Source of the DNA: an uncultured Eubacteriales bacterium | GTDB lineage: Bacteria; Bacillota; Clostridia; Christensenellales; Borkfalkiaceae | DNA length: 52,325 bases | NCBI GenBank assembly: GCA_900549005.1 | Contig: URMT01000002.1 | Coordinates: 1 to 52,325, forward strand | Direction: 5' to 3' | Shown here: in pieces, positions 40,707-49,433 of the stretch | Position numbering within the stretch: position 1 is the stretch's first letter | How the letters are laid out: each line of letters starts with the position of its first letter | The notes under the pieces: model-generated | The model's input: the letters and a program-made list of their open reading frames with translations, nothing else | Database searches by the model: none | What the model was told of the DNA's origin: nothing | Position numbers and translations under genes: made by a program

Positions 40707-40791
40707 GCACTCATGGCGGAATTGGCAGACGCGCAAGACTAAGGATCTTGTGGAGCGATCCATGCAGGTTCAACTCCTGTTGAGTGCACCA
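40707..40791 (+). tRNA. tRNA-Leu(AAG)
   Basis: Type II tRNA of 85 nt with encoded CCA: acceptor GCACTCA/TGAGTGC, leucine D-arm GCGGAATTGGCAGACGC, anticodon arm CAAGA-CTAAGGA-TCTTG. With U33 in place the anticodon is AAG, reading CUU and, if A34 is deaminated to inosine, CUC and CUA. CTT and CTC are by far the commonest leucine codons in the genes of this window, which fits such a tRNA. Confidence 0.87.
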
Positions 40792-40833
40792 ACAAAAAGA
40801 GGCAAGGATATCACCTTGCCTCTTTTTGTTGGT
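40788..40833 (+). terminator. tRNA-Leu(AAG) terminator containing the CCA end
   Basis: ACCAACAAAAAGAGGCAAGG pairs perfectly over 20 bases with its inverted copy around a 6-base loop. Same design and nearly the same sequence as the tRNA-Leu(CAG) terminator at 12479. Confidence 0.85.
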
Positions 40834-40850
40834 ATAAATCTTGTAATATC

Positions 40851-40955
40851 AACAGGAGTTGATGGTGGAGGCGCGAACGGTGACCGCAGTGCGGCGGTTT
40901 ATTCGCAATATTCCGCACAAGACCGCGCCGCCAAAGGCGCAACTCCTGTTGAGTG
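40851..40955 (+). repeat. tRNA-mirroring element C, downstream of tRNA-Leu(AAG)
   Basis: Left end TCAACAGGAGTTGA (40849-40862) inverts the tRNA T-arm/acceptor; right end CAACTCCTGTTGAGTG (40940-40955) is a 16-base direct copy including the GAGTG specific to this tRNA. The core shares GGTGGAGGCGCGA at the left and CGCGCCGCCAAAGGCG at the right with element A, but the inner hairpins differ and it is shorter (105 bp). Confidence 0.78.
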
Positions 40956-40981
40956 GCTGTTACTATTATACCTGTAAAACA

Positions 40982-41013
40982 AAAAAGAGGCGCGAATCAA
41001 TGCGCCTCTTTTT
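40982..41013. terminator. Bidirectional terminator between element C and rubredoxin
   Basis: AAAAAGAGGCGC/GCGCCTCTTTTT around an 8-base loop. Confidence 0.85.
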
Positions 41014-41028
41014 AAATGAGTTTACAAT

Positions 41029-41187
41029 TTATTCCTTAACGGAAAACTGGTCTTTGCCGACAGAGCAAAGGGGGCACTCGAAATCAGCGGGAACGTCTTC
41101 CCATTTCGTGCCGGGGGCAATGCCGTATTCGGGCGCGCCTTCTTCCTCGTTATATTCCCAGCCGCAAACGTCGCATACGTAAGTCAT
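41029..41187 (-). CDS. Rubredoxin
   Basis: A 52-residue iron protein. Both CxxCG-type knuckles are seen: YVCDVCGWEYN at the N-terminus and FECPLCSVGKDQF near the end, with the GIAPGTKWEDVPADF stretch between them, exactly the rubredoxin layout and length. One Fe bound by four Cys carries single electrons, typically to oxygen- or peroxide-reducing enzymes in anaerobes. AAAGGAGA lies 9 bases before the ATG. It is a single-gene unit with its own promoter. Confidence 0.95.
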   Translation of the reverse strand: MTYVCDVCGWEYNEEEGAPEYGIAPGTKWEDVPADFECPLCSVGKDQFSVKE

Positions 41188-41241
41188 AACAGCAATTCTC
41201 CTTTAACAGATTTATTATATATCTTATCAAGATACATTCTT

Positions 41242-41270
41242 ATTATAGCATCTGTTTGTGGTAAAGTCAA
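41242..41270 (-). promoter_or_regulatory. Rubredoxin promoter
   Basis: Minus strand TTGACT (41270-41265), 17 bases, TATAAT (41247-41242). Between it and the gene lies a small dyad ATCTT-ATC-AAGAT (41221-41233), a possible operator near the +1. From here to 41406 no further feature is seen. Confidence 0.75.
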
Positions 41271-41406
41271 GTCTGAAATTGTAAAAAATCTGTCAAAATT
41301 TACCGTAAGCGCGCACCGACGCGATTTCTTTACCGATAATCATTAAAATTTACCTGCACTTCCGCTAAAAAAATAGCAAAATGTTCTAAAAATTTGAATT
41401 TCAGTC

Positions 41407-41510
41407 TTGATAAATGAATATTTATGTGATAAAATAAATAAGGTGATACAAGCCTTCGGGACAGGGCGCGCCGTCTGATAGCGGCATACAACGCGAAGGG
41501 CGCGTGCTGT
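41407..41510 (+). promoter_or_regulatory. glgC promoter and structured leader
   Basis: TTGATA (41407-41412), 17 bases, TAAAAT (41430-41435). The 110-nt leader contains a strong hairpin at 41461-41510: ACAG/CTGT at the base, a G-G mismatch, then GCGCGCC paired with GGGCGCG, enclosing about 25 nt, and CCTTCG/CGAAGG as an alternative pairing. It may control or stabilise the glycogen mRNA. GGGGG lies 9 bases before ATG 41551. Confidence 0.6.
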
Positions 41511-41550
41511 AAAAATATAAAAGTATTAAATTTTTTGGGGGACACAAGTT

Positions 41551-42753
41551 ATGCTAAGAAAAAAAGAGTGTGTAGCAATGCTTCTCGCCGGCGGACAGGG
41601 CAGTCGCCTGTACGCTCTGACGAGCAACATAGCAAAACCTGCCGTATCGTTTGGCGCGAAGTACAGAATTATAGACTTTCCTCTGTCTAACTGTATAAAT
41701 TCGGGCATAGACACGGTAGGCGTGCTTACACAGTACCAGCCTCTCGTTCTCAACGAGTACGTGGGCAACGGACAGCCCTGGGACCTCGACCGCACATTCG
41801 GCGGCGTGCACATCCTTTCGCCTTACGAGGCAAAGAAGTCAACTTCGTGGTATAAAGGCACGGCGAACGCCATCTACCAGAACATACGCTTTATGAAGAT
41901 GTACGACCCCGACTACGTTCTTATACTTTCGGGCGACCACATCTATAAGATGGAGTACGACAAGATGTTGCAGGCGCACAAAGATTCGGGCGCGGACTGC
42001 ACGATTGCCTGTATGGAAGTGCCTATGAAAGAGGCTTCGCGCTTCGGCATTCTCAACACCAATCCCGACGGCTCTATCTATGAATTTGAAGAAAAGCCCG
42101 CAAAACCCAAGAGCAATCTGGCTTCGATGGGCATTTACATATTCAGCGCAGACAAGCTGTATAAATATCTCGAACTCGACGAAGAGGACCCCAAGTCTGA
42201 AAAAGACTTCGGCAAGAACATACTTCCTGCAATGCTTAATGCGGGCGAAAAGATGATGTCGTACCGCTTCTCGGGATACTGGAAAGACGTAGGCACCATA
42301 AGCTCGCTGCTCGAAGCGAATATGGACCTCTTAGGCGTAGCCCCCAAATTTGACCTCGACGACCAGGACCACGTAATACATTCAAGAAGTCCTCTGTCGC
42401 CCCCCGCATACGTTGAAGGCGAGGTTATAAACAGCCTCGTTGCTAACGGCAGCGAAATAGAGGGCAAGATAGTAAACTCCGTTATAGGCACCAACTGCAT
42501 AGTGGAAGAGGGCGCAACCGTATGCGACAGCGTACTTATGGGAAACATAACCGTAAAGAAGGGCGCCACGATAAATTATTCTATAATAGATGAAGAAGTA
42601 ACCATAGGCGAGAATGCTGCGATTGGCGCGGCAAAGGAAGAGGCCTGCAAAGTCGAAGGAAAGACGGCGGGCATAACGGTGCTGGGCAGAGGCATAAACG
42701 TTAAAGACGGCGGCAGCGTTGCCGCGGGCGAAATTGTGGATAAGGACGTATAA
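41551..42753 (+). CDS. glgC: Glucose-1-phosphate adenylyltransferase, catalytic subunit
   Basis: A 400-residue enzyme making ADP-glucose from ATP and glucose 1-phosphate, the committed step of glycogen synthesis. N-terminal nucleotidyltransferase: [24 protein letters not shown] (signature GGxGxRL), [10 protein letters not shown] with the metal-binding Asp, [10 protein letters not shown] with the catalytic-site Lys, [10 protein letters not shown]. The C-terminal third is a left-handed beta helix with hexapeptide repeats. First gene of glgC-glgD-glgA, 15 bases before glgD. Confidence 0.96.
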   Translation: MLRKKECVAMLLAGGQGSRLYALTSNIAKPAVSFGAKYRIIDFPLSNCINSGIDTVGVLTQYQPLVLNEYVGNGQPWDLDRTFGGVHILSPYEAKKSTSWYKGTANAIYQNIRFMKMYDPDYVLILSGDHIYKMEYDKMLQAHKDSGADCTIACMEVPMKEASRFGILNTNPDGSIYEFEEKPAKPKSNLASMGIYIFSADKLYKYLELDEEDPKSEKDFGKNILPAMLNAGEKMMSYRFSGYWKDVGTISSLLEANMDLLGVAPKFDLDDQDHVIHSRSPLSPPAYVEGEVINSLVANGSEIEGKIVNSVIGTNCIVEEGATVCDSVLMGNITVKKGATINYSIIDEEVTIGENAAIGAAKEEACKVEGKTAGITVLGRGINVKDGGSVAAGEIVDKDV

Positions 42754-42768
42754 GGGAGGAAAGTATTT

Positions 42769-43875
42769 ATGGCTACCACTGTCGGAGTAATTTTTTCAAG
42801 CATCAACGACGAGAACGTGCCCGAGCTGACCAGAGTGAGGTCGATGGGTTCCGTTCCCTACGGCGGCAGATACCGCCTGATAGATTTTGCGCTCTCGAAT
42901 ATGGTGAACTCGGGAATCACCACCGTGGGCGTAATAACAAAGCAGAATTACCAGTCGCTTATGGACCATCTCGGCACTGGCAAAGACTGGGACCTTGCAA
43001 GAAAGGAGGGCGGCCTCATACTTCTGCCCCCTTACAGCGACGAATCGGAAACGCTTTATAAGGGCAGGCTGGAAGCCTTGAAGGGCGCGACGGCTTTTCT
43101 TAAAAAGTGCAAGCAGGACTATGTGGTCCTTTCGGACAGCGATTCTGTGTACAAGCTCGATTACAGCGACGTAATCAAATTCCACGAAGAGAAGAATGCC
43201 GACCTCACGCTCGTTTATCACGAACACGAAGTTTCAAGGTCGCGCTACTATCTGACTTTCGAGACCGATAAGGACGAAAAGATTAAAGAAATTTCTATCA
43301 ACCCCGTAACCACAGGCGTTAAGAAAAATTACATAAACGTAATGGTTGCGCGCACGTCCTTCCTTCTCAACCTCATACAGGACGCCATACAGCGCGGCTA
43401 TACCAGCTTCGGCAGGGATATCCTCGTGCCCGGCGTGAAGAACCTCAAACTTTACGGCTATAAGATGAGCGGCTATTATGCCGACATCGATTCGCTCGTT
43501 GCCTACTTCAACTCCAATATGGACCTTTTGAACAAGGACATAAGGAAGGAAGTTTTCGGCAACAGGGACGTTTACACCAAAGTAAACGACAGCGCTCCCG
43601 CAAAGTTCACCGATACTGCCGTGGTTAAAAATTCGCTCATCTCCGACGGCTGCCTGATTGAAGGCACGGTTGAAAACTGCATACTTTTCCGCGGCGTAAA
43701 GATAGGCAAGGGTGCGGTAGTCAGAAACTGCATACTTATGACGGATAACTACGTCGGCCACGACTGCAACCTTGCATACGTTGTAAGCGACAAGAATACA
43801 ATCATCCGCGACAACAGGGTGCTTGCAGGCTGCGAAATCAAACCTTACTTCATAGGAAAAGGCTCGCTTATATAA
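42769..43875 (+). CDS. glgD: GlgD, regulatory paralogue of glucose-1-phosphate adenylyltransferase
   Basis: A 368-residue paralogue of GlgC. The start (TVGVIFSSINDENVPELTRVRSMGSVPYGGRYRLIDFALSN pattern) lacks the GGxGxRL catalytic signature, and the metal-binding GDH is SDS (VVLSDSDSVYKLDY), as in Firmicute GlgD proteins that have no activity alone but raise that of GlgC in a GlgCD hetero-oligomer. The C-terminal beta helix is kept. GGGAGG precedes the start. Confidence 0.93.
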   Translation: MATTVGVIFSSINDENVPELTRVRSMGSVPYGGRYRLIDFALSNMVNSGITTVGVITKQNYQSLMDHLGTGKDWDLARKEGGLILLPPYSDESETLYKGRLEALKGATAFLKKCKQDYVVLSDSDSVYKLDYSDVIKFHEEKNADLTLVYHEHEVSRSRYYLTFETDKDEKIKEISINPVTTGVKKNYINVMVARTSFLLNLIQDAIQRGYTSFGRDILVPGVKNLKLYGYKMSGYYADIDSLVAYFNSNMDLLNKDIRKEVFGNRDVYTKVNDSAPAKFTDTAVVKNSLISDGCLIEGTVENCILFRGVKIGKGAVVRNCILMTDNYVGHDCNLAYVVSDKNTIIRDNRVLAGCEIKPYFIGKGSLI

Positions 43876-43899
43876 ATATAAGGTATAGCGGGAGGAGTT

Positions 43900-45477
43900 A
43901 TGGCTACTGAAAATATTAACGAAAAGGCCGTGACTGCAAAGGTGAGGAAGGGCGTGCGCATTGCTTCGGCTACGCCCGTCCACCGCAGAACTACGGCAGC
44001 CGCCAAGGCGGTAAAGGAGGCTGAGGTGCCCGTACAGGCAGAACCCGTCGCAATGAGCGACAAGAAAAAGATTTTATTCGTGGCGTCGGAATGCACGCCA
44101 TTCATTCAGACCGGCGGACTTGCCGAAGTTGTAGGCTCGCTTTCAAAGGCGCTTGCCGCAACGGGCAAATTCGACGTGCGCGTAGTAGTTCCTATGTATT
44201 CCGACATAAAGTGGGAATTCAAACAGCAGTTCAACTATATTGGCAACATCTACGTTCCCCTCGCGTGGAGGAACCAGTATTGCGGAATATTCACTTACGA
44301 AAAGGACGGAGTTACGTTCTATTTCCTTGACAACGAATTCTATTTCAAGCGCCCGGGATGCTACGGCTATTTCGACGACGGCGAAAGATTTGCTTTCTTC
44401 TCGCGCAGCGTTCTCGAAATTATGCCCTTCATCAATTTCTATCCCGACATAATGCACTGCCACGACTGGCAGGCGGCGCTGGCGGCAATCTACCTCAAAA
44501 CAAACTATTGTTTCAGGCAGGAATATCAGTTTATAAGGGCGCTGTTCACCATTCACAACATAGAGTATCAGGGAATATACTCTATGGATATCCTCAGCGA
44601 CCTGTTCGACATCTACGGCACCTATGCCGGGCTGGTTGAATACAACAACTGCATAAACCTTATGAAGGGTGCAATAGAATGTTGCGAAAGGTTTTCCACC
44701 GTAAGCCCGACGTATGCGGACGAAATTAAAAACCCCTATTTCTCGCACGGGCTCGACCCGATAATAAGGAAGAACGAGTTCAAGCTGACGGGCATACTCA
44801 ACGGCATAGACGATATGGGCTACAATCCCAAGTACGACAAGCATCTGTTTGCGCCCTACTCGCCCGAAGACTTTGCAGGCAAGAAGGTGTGCAAGTCTGA
44901 GCTTCAACGTATGCTCGGACTGAACGACAGCGAAAATACGCCGATTGTGGCTATGATTTCCCGTCTGGCCGCGCACAAGGGCCTCGACCTCGTGACCACG
45001 GTCATAGACGAAATTTTGCAGGACGACGTTCAGTTTGTGCTTCTCGGCACGGGCGAATCGCACTTCGAAGGCTGGTTTGCCGACCTTGCAAGGCGCTACC
45101 CCGGAAAAGTAAGCGCGAATATAATGTTCAACGGTGACCTCTCGCGCAAAATTTATTCGGGCGCAGACATATTCCTTATGCCCTCGAAGTCTGAACCCTG
45201 CGGCCTTTCGCAGATGATTGCCTGCCGCTACGGCACAATTCCCGTGGTAAGGGAGACGGGCGGACTTAAAGACAGCATAAAGCCGCTTGAAAACGGATAT
45301 ACGTTTACCAACTACAACGCGCACGATATGATGTATGTTGTACGCGAGGCGATAGCCGATTATAAAAACAAGGAAGAGTGGTCAAAACTTATGTACAGGG
45401 CGGCGACGACCGATTTCAGCTGGAACCAGTCGGCAAAGCAGTACGAAGCGCTCTACTTCGATATGCTCAGATATTGA
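43900..45477 (+). CDS. glgA: Glycogen synthase (ADP-glucose type) with N-terminal extension
   Basis: A 525-residue GT5 glycosyltransferase extending alpha-1,4-glucan from ADP-glucose. The normal N-terminus is at about residue 57 (ILFVASECTPFIQTGGLAEV, in place of the usual KxGGL motif), followed by HDWQAALAAIYLK, FTIHNIEYQG and the C-terminal PSKSEPCGLSQMIACRYGTIPVV with the catalytic-loop Glu. The first about 51 residues are an added Lys/Ala/Val-rich, probably flexible segment; GGGAGGAG before ATG 43900 supports that start, while the internal ATG at 44053 has no ribosome-binding site. Confidence 0.94.
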   Translation: MATENINEKAVTAKVRKGVRIASATPVHRRTTAAAKAVKEAEVPVQAEPVAMSDKKKILFVASECTPFIQTGGLAEVVGSLSKALAATGKFDVRVVVPMYSDIKWEFKQQFNYIGNIYVPLAWRNQYCGIFTYEKDGVTFYFLDNEFYFKRPGCYGYFDDGERFAFFSRSVLEIMPFINFYPDIMHCHDWQAALAAIYLKTNYCFRQEYQFIRALFTIHNIEYQGIYSMDILSDLFDIYGTYAGLVEYNNCINLMKGAIECCERFSTVSPTYADEIKNPYFSHGLDPIIRKNEFKLTGILNGIDDMGYNPKYDKHLFAPYSPEDFAGKKVCKSELQRMLGLNDSENTPIVAMISRLAAHKGLDLVTTVIDEILQDDVQFVLLGTGESHFEGWFADLARRYPGKVSANIMFNGDLSRKIYSGADIFLMPSKSEPCGLSQMIACRYGTIPVVRETGGLKDSIKPLENGYTFTNYNAHDMMYVVREAIADYKNKEEWSKLMYRAATTDFSWNQSAKQYEALYFDMLRY

Positions 45478-45578
45478 TTGTGCGATGTCGGCAATGCGCG
45501 TATAATTCATATGATAAAATATATTGTTATATAGTTTAAATACTTAAAGACCTTTCTTTTGCGGAAAGGTCTTTAAGT
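45478..45578 (+). promoter_or_regulatory. glgP promoter and long hairpin
   Basis: TTGTGC (45478-45483), 17 bases, TATAAT (45501-45506). Downstream, ACTTAAAGACCTTT (45542-45555) pairs perfectly with AAAGGTCTTTAAGT (45565-45578) around 9 bases. The hairpin has no T-run and lies in the expected glgP leader, so it may be a stabiliser or a partial terminator between glgA and glgP. Confidence 0.6.
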
Positions 45579-45624
45579 GGTAAATAAAACAATTTTTACA
45601 GGAGAAAGGAGAACAGTTTCAAGA

Positions 45625-48063
45625 ATGAGCAACACTATAACCGAAAAGGAAGTAAAGGAGGCAATTAAGGGCAAATTGTCGCGCTACTTCGGCGTAAGCC
45701 CCACCGAGGCGACGGAGGAACAGATGTATAAAGCCGTCGTTATGAGCGTGAGGGACATTTTGCTCGAAAAGAGGCAGCAATTCCATAAAAAAGTAAAGGC
45801 AAAGCGCGCAAAACGCGTATATTACCTCTGTATGGAATTCCTCCTCGGCAGGTCGCTCAAAAACAGCATTTACAACCTCAGCGCAACCGACGTATACAAA
45901 AAAGTGATTTCTTCCTATGGCTTCAATCTGGAAGACCTGTATGAACTCGAACCTGACGCAGGCCTCGGCAACGGCGGCCTCGGCAGGCTTGCCGCCTGCT
46001 TTATGGACGCGCTTGCAACGGGCAACTACCCCGCGATGGGCTATTCGCTCCGCTACGAATACGGCCTCTTTAAGCAGAAGATAGTTGACGGCTGGCAGAT
46101 TGAGCTGCCCGACGTATGGCTGCCCGGCGGCGAGGTATGGCTCACCAACAGAAGCGATAAATCATTCATTGTAAGGTTCGACGGCCAGATTCAGGAAAAG
46201 TGGACCAAGTACGGTATGCAGACCGAATACGTTAATTGCACGGAAATCGAGGCTCAGGCCTACGATATGATGGTTTCCGGCAAGGACAGCGAGGCGGTAT
46301 CCGTTCTCAGATTATGGAAAGCAAAGCCCGTGCAGGACTTCAATATGAAGCTGTTCTCGCAGGGCGAGTACTACCAGGCTATGAGCGAGGACAACGACGC
46401 CGACCTGATAACCAAGGTGCTCTATCCCGCCGACAATCACGAAGGCGGCAAATCGCTGCGTTTGAAGCAGCAGTATTTCCTTTGCTCGGCTTCAATACAG
46501 AATATCGTTGCCGACCACAAGCACAGGTACGGCGACCTCAAAGACCTGCCCAAACTTGCGGCGATACACCTCAACGATACTCACCCCGCGATGGCGATAC
46601 CCGAGCTGATGAGGGTGCTCGTCGACGAAAACTATATGAGTTGGGACGACGCGTGGGCGGTTACGACTGCAACCTGCGCTTACACAAACCATACCGTGCT
46701 TGCAGAGGCGCTTGAAACCTGGTCGGAAGACCTTGTCCGCAGGAAGGTTCCCCGTATTTATTCCATAATACAGGAAATCAACAGGCGTATGTGCGAAGAT
46801 TTGTGGAAGAAGTACCCTGGCGAATGGGCAAAAATCTCGCGGATGGCTATAATCGAATACGACAAGGTGAAGATGGCAAATCTTTCGGTTTACGGCGGAC
46901 ACAAGGTAAACGGCGTATCGGCGCTGCACAGCGATATCATAAAGCAGTCGATATTCAAAGATTTCTACGACTACACCCCCGAAAAGTTCACCAACGTCAC
47001 CAACGGCATTGCGCACAGAAGGTGGCTCTGCCAGTCTAACCCCGAACTTTGCGAACTTCTGAACGACTGCATAGGCGACGGCTACGTGCACAATGCGGCA
47101 GTGCTTGCAGATTTCAAAAAGTTCCAGAACGACGCGGCCGTTTTGAAGCGCCTCGGCGAAATAAAGGCGATAAAGAAGCAGCAGTTTGCCGAATATGCAT
47201 ATAAGAAGCAGGGCGTTTTAATCAACCCCGAAACGCTGTTCGACGTACAGGCAAAGCGCCTTCACGAGTACAAGCGCCAGCTTCTGAACGTGCTCAACAT
47301 TATCGATACGTACCTCGACCTCAAAGAAAATCCCGAGCTCGACATTCAGCCCAAGACCTACATTTTCGGCGCGAAGGCGGCGCAGGGATATCAGATGGCG
47401 AAGAATATCATCAAACTCATCAACTTCCTTGCCGAAGATATACGCAAAAACAAGAAGGTAAACGAAAAACTCAACGTCGTTTATATGGAAGACTACAACG
47501 TCACTATGTCTGAAAAGATGATGCCCGCGTCGGAAATCTCCGAACAGATTTCGCTGGCAGGCAAAGAGGCGAGCGGCACAGGCAATATGAAGTTTATGAT
47601 TAACGGCGCACTCACCGTAGGCACGCTTGACGGTGCAAACGTAGAGATGTCGGAAGCCGTAGGAAACGACAACATATTCATCTTCGGCCTTAAATCAAAC
47701 GAAGTGGACGACATATGGAAGTCGGGTTACAGCTCAAATAAGTACTACAACGATTCGCCCAAGCTCCGCAGGATAATAGAAGCTCTCATACAGGGCTTCA
47801 ACGGTCAGTCGTTCTCTGACATTGCGGCATACCTTACCTCAGGCACTATGGGCGCGCCCATTGCAGACCCTTATATGTGTATGGCTGACTTCGAGTCGTA
47901 CAGACAGACTCAGCACGATGTTTCAAAGCTGTATGCAACAGATAAGAAGAAGTGGAACAAGATGTCGCTCATAAACATAGCATCTTCCGGAATATTTGCG
48001 GCAGACAGAAGCATAAAAGATTATGCAGAAAACATCTGGGACCTTAAACCTATCAAAGGTTAA
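45625..48063 (+). CDS. glgP: Glycogen phosphorylase
   Basis: About 812 residues, GT35 family, releasing glucose 1-phosphate from alpha-1,4-glucan with pyridoxal phosphate. Conserved blocks: LEPDAGLGNGGLGRLAACFMD near 110, HLNDTHPAMAIPELMRVL, TNHTVLAEALETW, NVTNGIAHRRWL and the PLP signature EASGTGNMKFMINGALTVGT with the Schiff-base lysine near 650. The start at ATG 45625 is preferred because the conserved N-terminus begins there; AGGAG is 13 bases away, a little long. It completes the glycogen locus; no branching or debranching enzyme is present. Confidence 0.95.
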   Translation: MSNTITEKEVKEAIKGKLSRYFGVSPTEATEEQMYKAVVMSVRDILLEKRQQFHKKVKAKRAKRVYYLCMEFLLGRSLKNSIYNLSATDVYKKVISSYGFNLEDLYELEPDAGLGNGGLGRLAACFMDALATGNYPAMGYSLRYEYGLFKQKIVDGWQIELPDVWLPGGEVWLTNRSDKSFIVRFDGQIQEKWTKYGMQTEYVNCTEIEAQAYDMMVSGKDSEAVSVLRLWKAKPVQDFNMKLFSQGEYYQAMSEDNDADLITKVLYPADNHEGGKSLRLKQQYFLCSASIQNIVADHKHRYGDLKDLPKLAAIHLNDTHPAMAIPELMRVLVDENYMSWDDAWAVTTATCAYTNHTVLAEALETWSEDLVRRKVPRIYSIIQEINRRMCEDLWKKYPGEWAKISRMAIIEYDKVKMANLSVYGGHKVNGVSALHSDIIKQSIFKDFYDYTPEKFTNVTNGIAHRRWLCQSNPELCELLNDCIGDGYVHNAAVLADFKKFQNDAAVLKRLGEIKAIKKQQFAEYAYKKQGVLINPETLFDVQAKRLHEYKRQLLNVLNIIDTYLDLKENPELDIQPKTYIFGAKAAQGYQMAKNIIKLINFLAEDIRKNKKVNEKLNVVYMEDYNVTMSEKMMPASEISEQISLAGKEASGTGNMKFMINGALTVGTLDGANVEMSEAVGNDNIFIFGLKSNEVDDIWKSGYSSNKYYNDSPKLRRIIEALIQGFNGQSFSDIAAYLTSGTMGAPIADPYMCMADFESYRQTQHDVSKLYATDKKKWNKMSLINIASSGIFAADRSIKDYAENIWDLKPIKG

Positions 48064-48103
48064 TAGGCGCCTGTAAAATCAATCAGCATCAAACAAAATA
48101 ATG

Positions 48104-48134
48104 GAATGGCGGCACTTTTAAGGTGTCGCCATTC
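48104..48134 (+). terminator. Hairpin after glgP
   Basis: GAATGGCGGCAC with GTGTCGCCATTC (one G-T pair) around a 7-base loop. Only a weak T-run follows. Confidence 0.6.
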
Positions 48135-48176
48135 TGATTTAAAGCTGAAAAAGCGCTGTATATACCATAAATACAT

Positions 48177-48196
48177 AGTACTATGCCAGACATAAT
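48177..48196 (+). repeat. Dispersed 20-bp motif, copy 4
   Basis: AGTACTATGCCAGACATAAT at the beginning of the noncoding block, same orientation as the others. It differs from copy 3 only by C for T at position 11. Confidence 0.75.
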
Positions 48197-48520
48197 TGAC
48201 CTTAAACAAGAACACATCACTTATAAACATTTGTTTATTTTTTGCAGCTTTTACTGGTTAATATCCAGCCAAGAGTAAAGAAAACCGCTTTTTTATACAG
48301 TTTTATGGCTTAGGAGTTTATTTGCGCCATTATTTTTAAGTACAAATTTAAGCGACTATGCTGCCAGTCCGTAAATTATATGCTCTTGATCGGCAGAATA
48401 TCGGGCTTGTTACATAAAATACTGTGGTGTTTAAACCATTTTGCAGAGTGGCTTTTTAAGGGCCAACTTGTTTATAGATTCTATGGTAACGGGTAAGCGT
48501 GTTTAAACAGACGATTCACT

Positions 48521-48553
48521 TGTCGCATATGTATTCACTGTCGCATATGTATT
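48521..48553. repeat. Two direct copies of TGTCGCATATGTATT
   Basis: Copies at 48521-48535 and 48539-48553, offset 18 bp, followed by a further TGTCG. Each contains the palindrome GCATATGT/ CATATG. An iteron-like layout but only two full copies. Confidence 0.6.
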
Positions 48554-49138
48554 TGTCGTAAATTTAGCTATTATTAGATATTAAGACGCATTTTAACTAA
48601 ACCTTTTTCAGAATAGAAATAAGGCATAAGGCACCTAAACTGCTTTCAAGCTGCGTTACATTCATATCTTATCGCAATTCTGGCCGCAATAAAGCTATAA
48701 GTATTTCGTCCGATTCTCTATGATAAAAGAGCCATTTACAGCCTCTGAGCCAGAATAAATTTTTTCTGACAGCCGATTTTGCGGCTAATTCCGCCTAAAA
48801 AGCCAACCAAACGCCGATTAAAATAATAATGGCAGCAAAACGCTGGTAAAAGGCGTGTGCCGGGCGTGCTTAAAACGCACCACAAACGCAACTTTTGTAC
48901 CTTACACAGCAATTGTATAAAAATTTTAATGCGCGCTAAATTCTCTGGTTTTTATTTTGCCAATTGCCACGCAAAATCGACACGTAAAACATTCAGGTTT
49001 CTCAGCAACTTATTACATACCAATTTGTTACGCTCAATTAAACACACCAAAGTTTTCCTGCAAAACGGCTCTGAAACACCCAGAACGGCTGAAACGCATT
49101 CGTGACTCCTTTAAAATCAAGTTTTTTTACCGTAATTC

Positions 49139-49162
49139 TTCGTAAAAGCTGTGTTTTACGAA
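49139..49162. repeat. Inverted TTCGTAAAA pair upstream of the recombinase
   Basis: TTCGTAAAA (49139-49147) and TTTTACGAA (49154-49162) around GCTGTG. A third copy, TTCGTAAAA at 49386-49394, lies 3 bases before the -35 box of the recombinase promoter, so this may be a binding site of its regulator or of the recombinase itself. Confidence 0.6.
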
Positions 49163-49397
49163 TAGTTATATATGCTGTTTTGTTCTATTTTAAGAAAGTT
49201 TATGCGAGGGCGGGACTTCTACCTTTCGTAACAGGCTTTAAAAATTTCGGATTGCTTTTCCTGTCAGACCGTTCAACAAGCCGTTCAGCAAAATATTTTC
49301 TATGTCGTTTACGGTAAAGCATTTTATATCCTGCCGCTGATTTTCAAGAATAGGCAATAATTTTTATCTGCACTTCCTTTAACTCTTCGTAAAATAT

Positions 49398-49426
49398 TTG
49401 ACATTATCCCTGCTCAGTCGTATAAT
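49398..49426 (+). promoter_or_regulatory. Consensus leaderless promoter of the tyrosine recombinase
   Basis: TTGACA (49398-49403), 17 bases, TATAAT (49421-49426): a perfect sigma-70/sigma-A consensus. ATG 49434 follows after 7 bases and no ribosome-binding site is present. Confidence 0.8.
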
Positions 49427-49433
49427 TCTGCAT

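Larger units (their letters stand above)
48197..49397. other. 1.2-kb AT-rich block without a recognisable gene
   Basis: No ORF here has a family match, a ribosome-binding site or the codon use of the neighbours; the longest (82 residues at 48857) reads as random sequence on either strand. Internal signals: a direct repeat of TGTCGCATATGTATT at 48521-48535 and 48539-48553 (18-bp period), and the TTCGTAAAA copies near the recombinase promoter. It may be a decayed mobile element, a large noncoding RNA, or a recombination target. I see no transposase remnant. Confidence 0.5.

Noticed and set aside
48521..48553. Replication origin iterons or CRISPR-like repeats
   Set aside because: Only two full copies with a 3-bp gap, no replication gene beside them, no spacer structure.
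48857..49317. Short ORFs of 62-82 residues in the noncoding block
   Set aside because: No start signals, no family resemblance, codon use unlike the neighbouring genes; treated as chance open frames.
48197..49433. Chromosomal dif site next to the tyrosine recombinase
   Set aside because: No 28-bp sequence with the usual 11-6-11 arms resembling the Firmicute dif consensus was found by eye; the TTCGTAAAA inverted pair has 9-bp arms and a different sequence, so it is reported separately.
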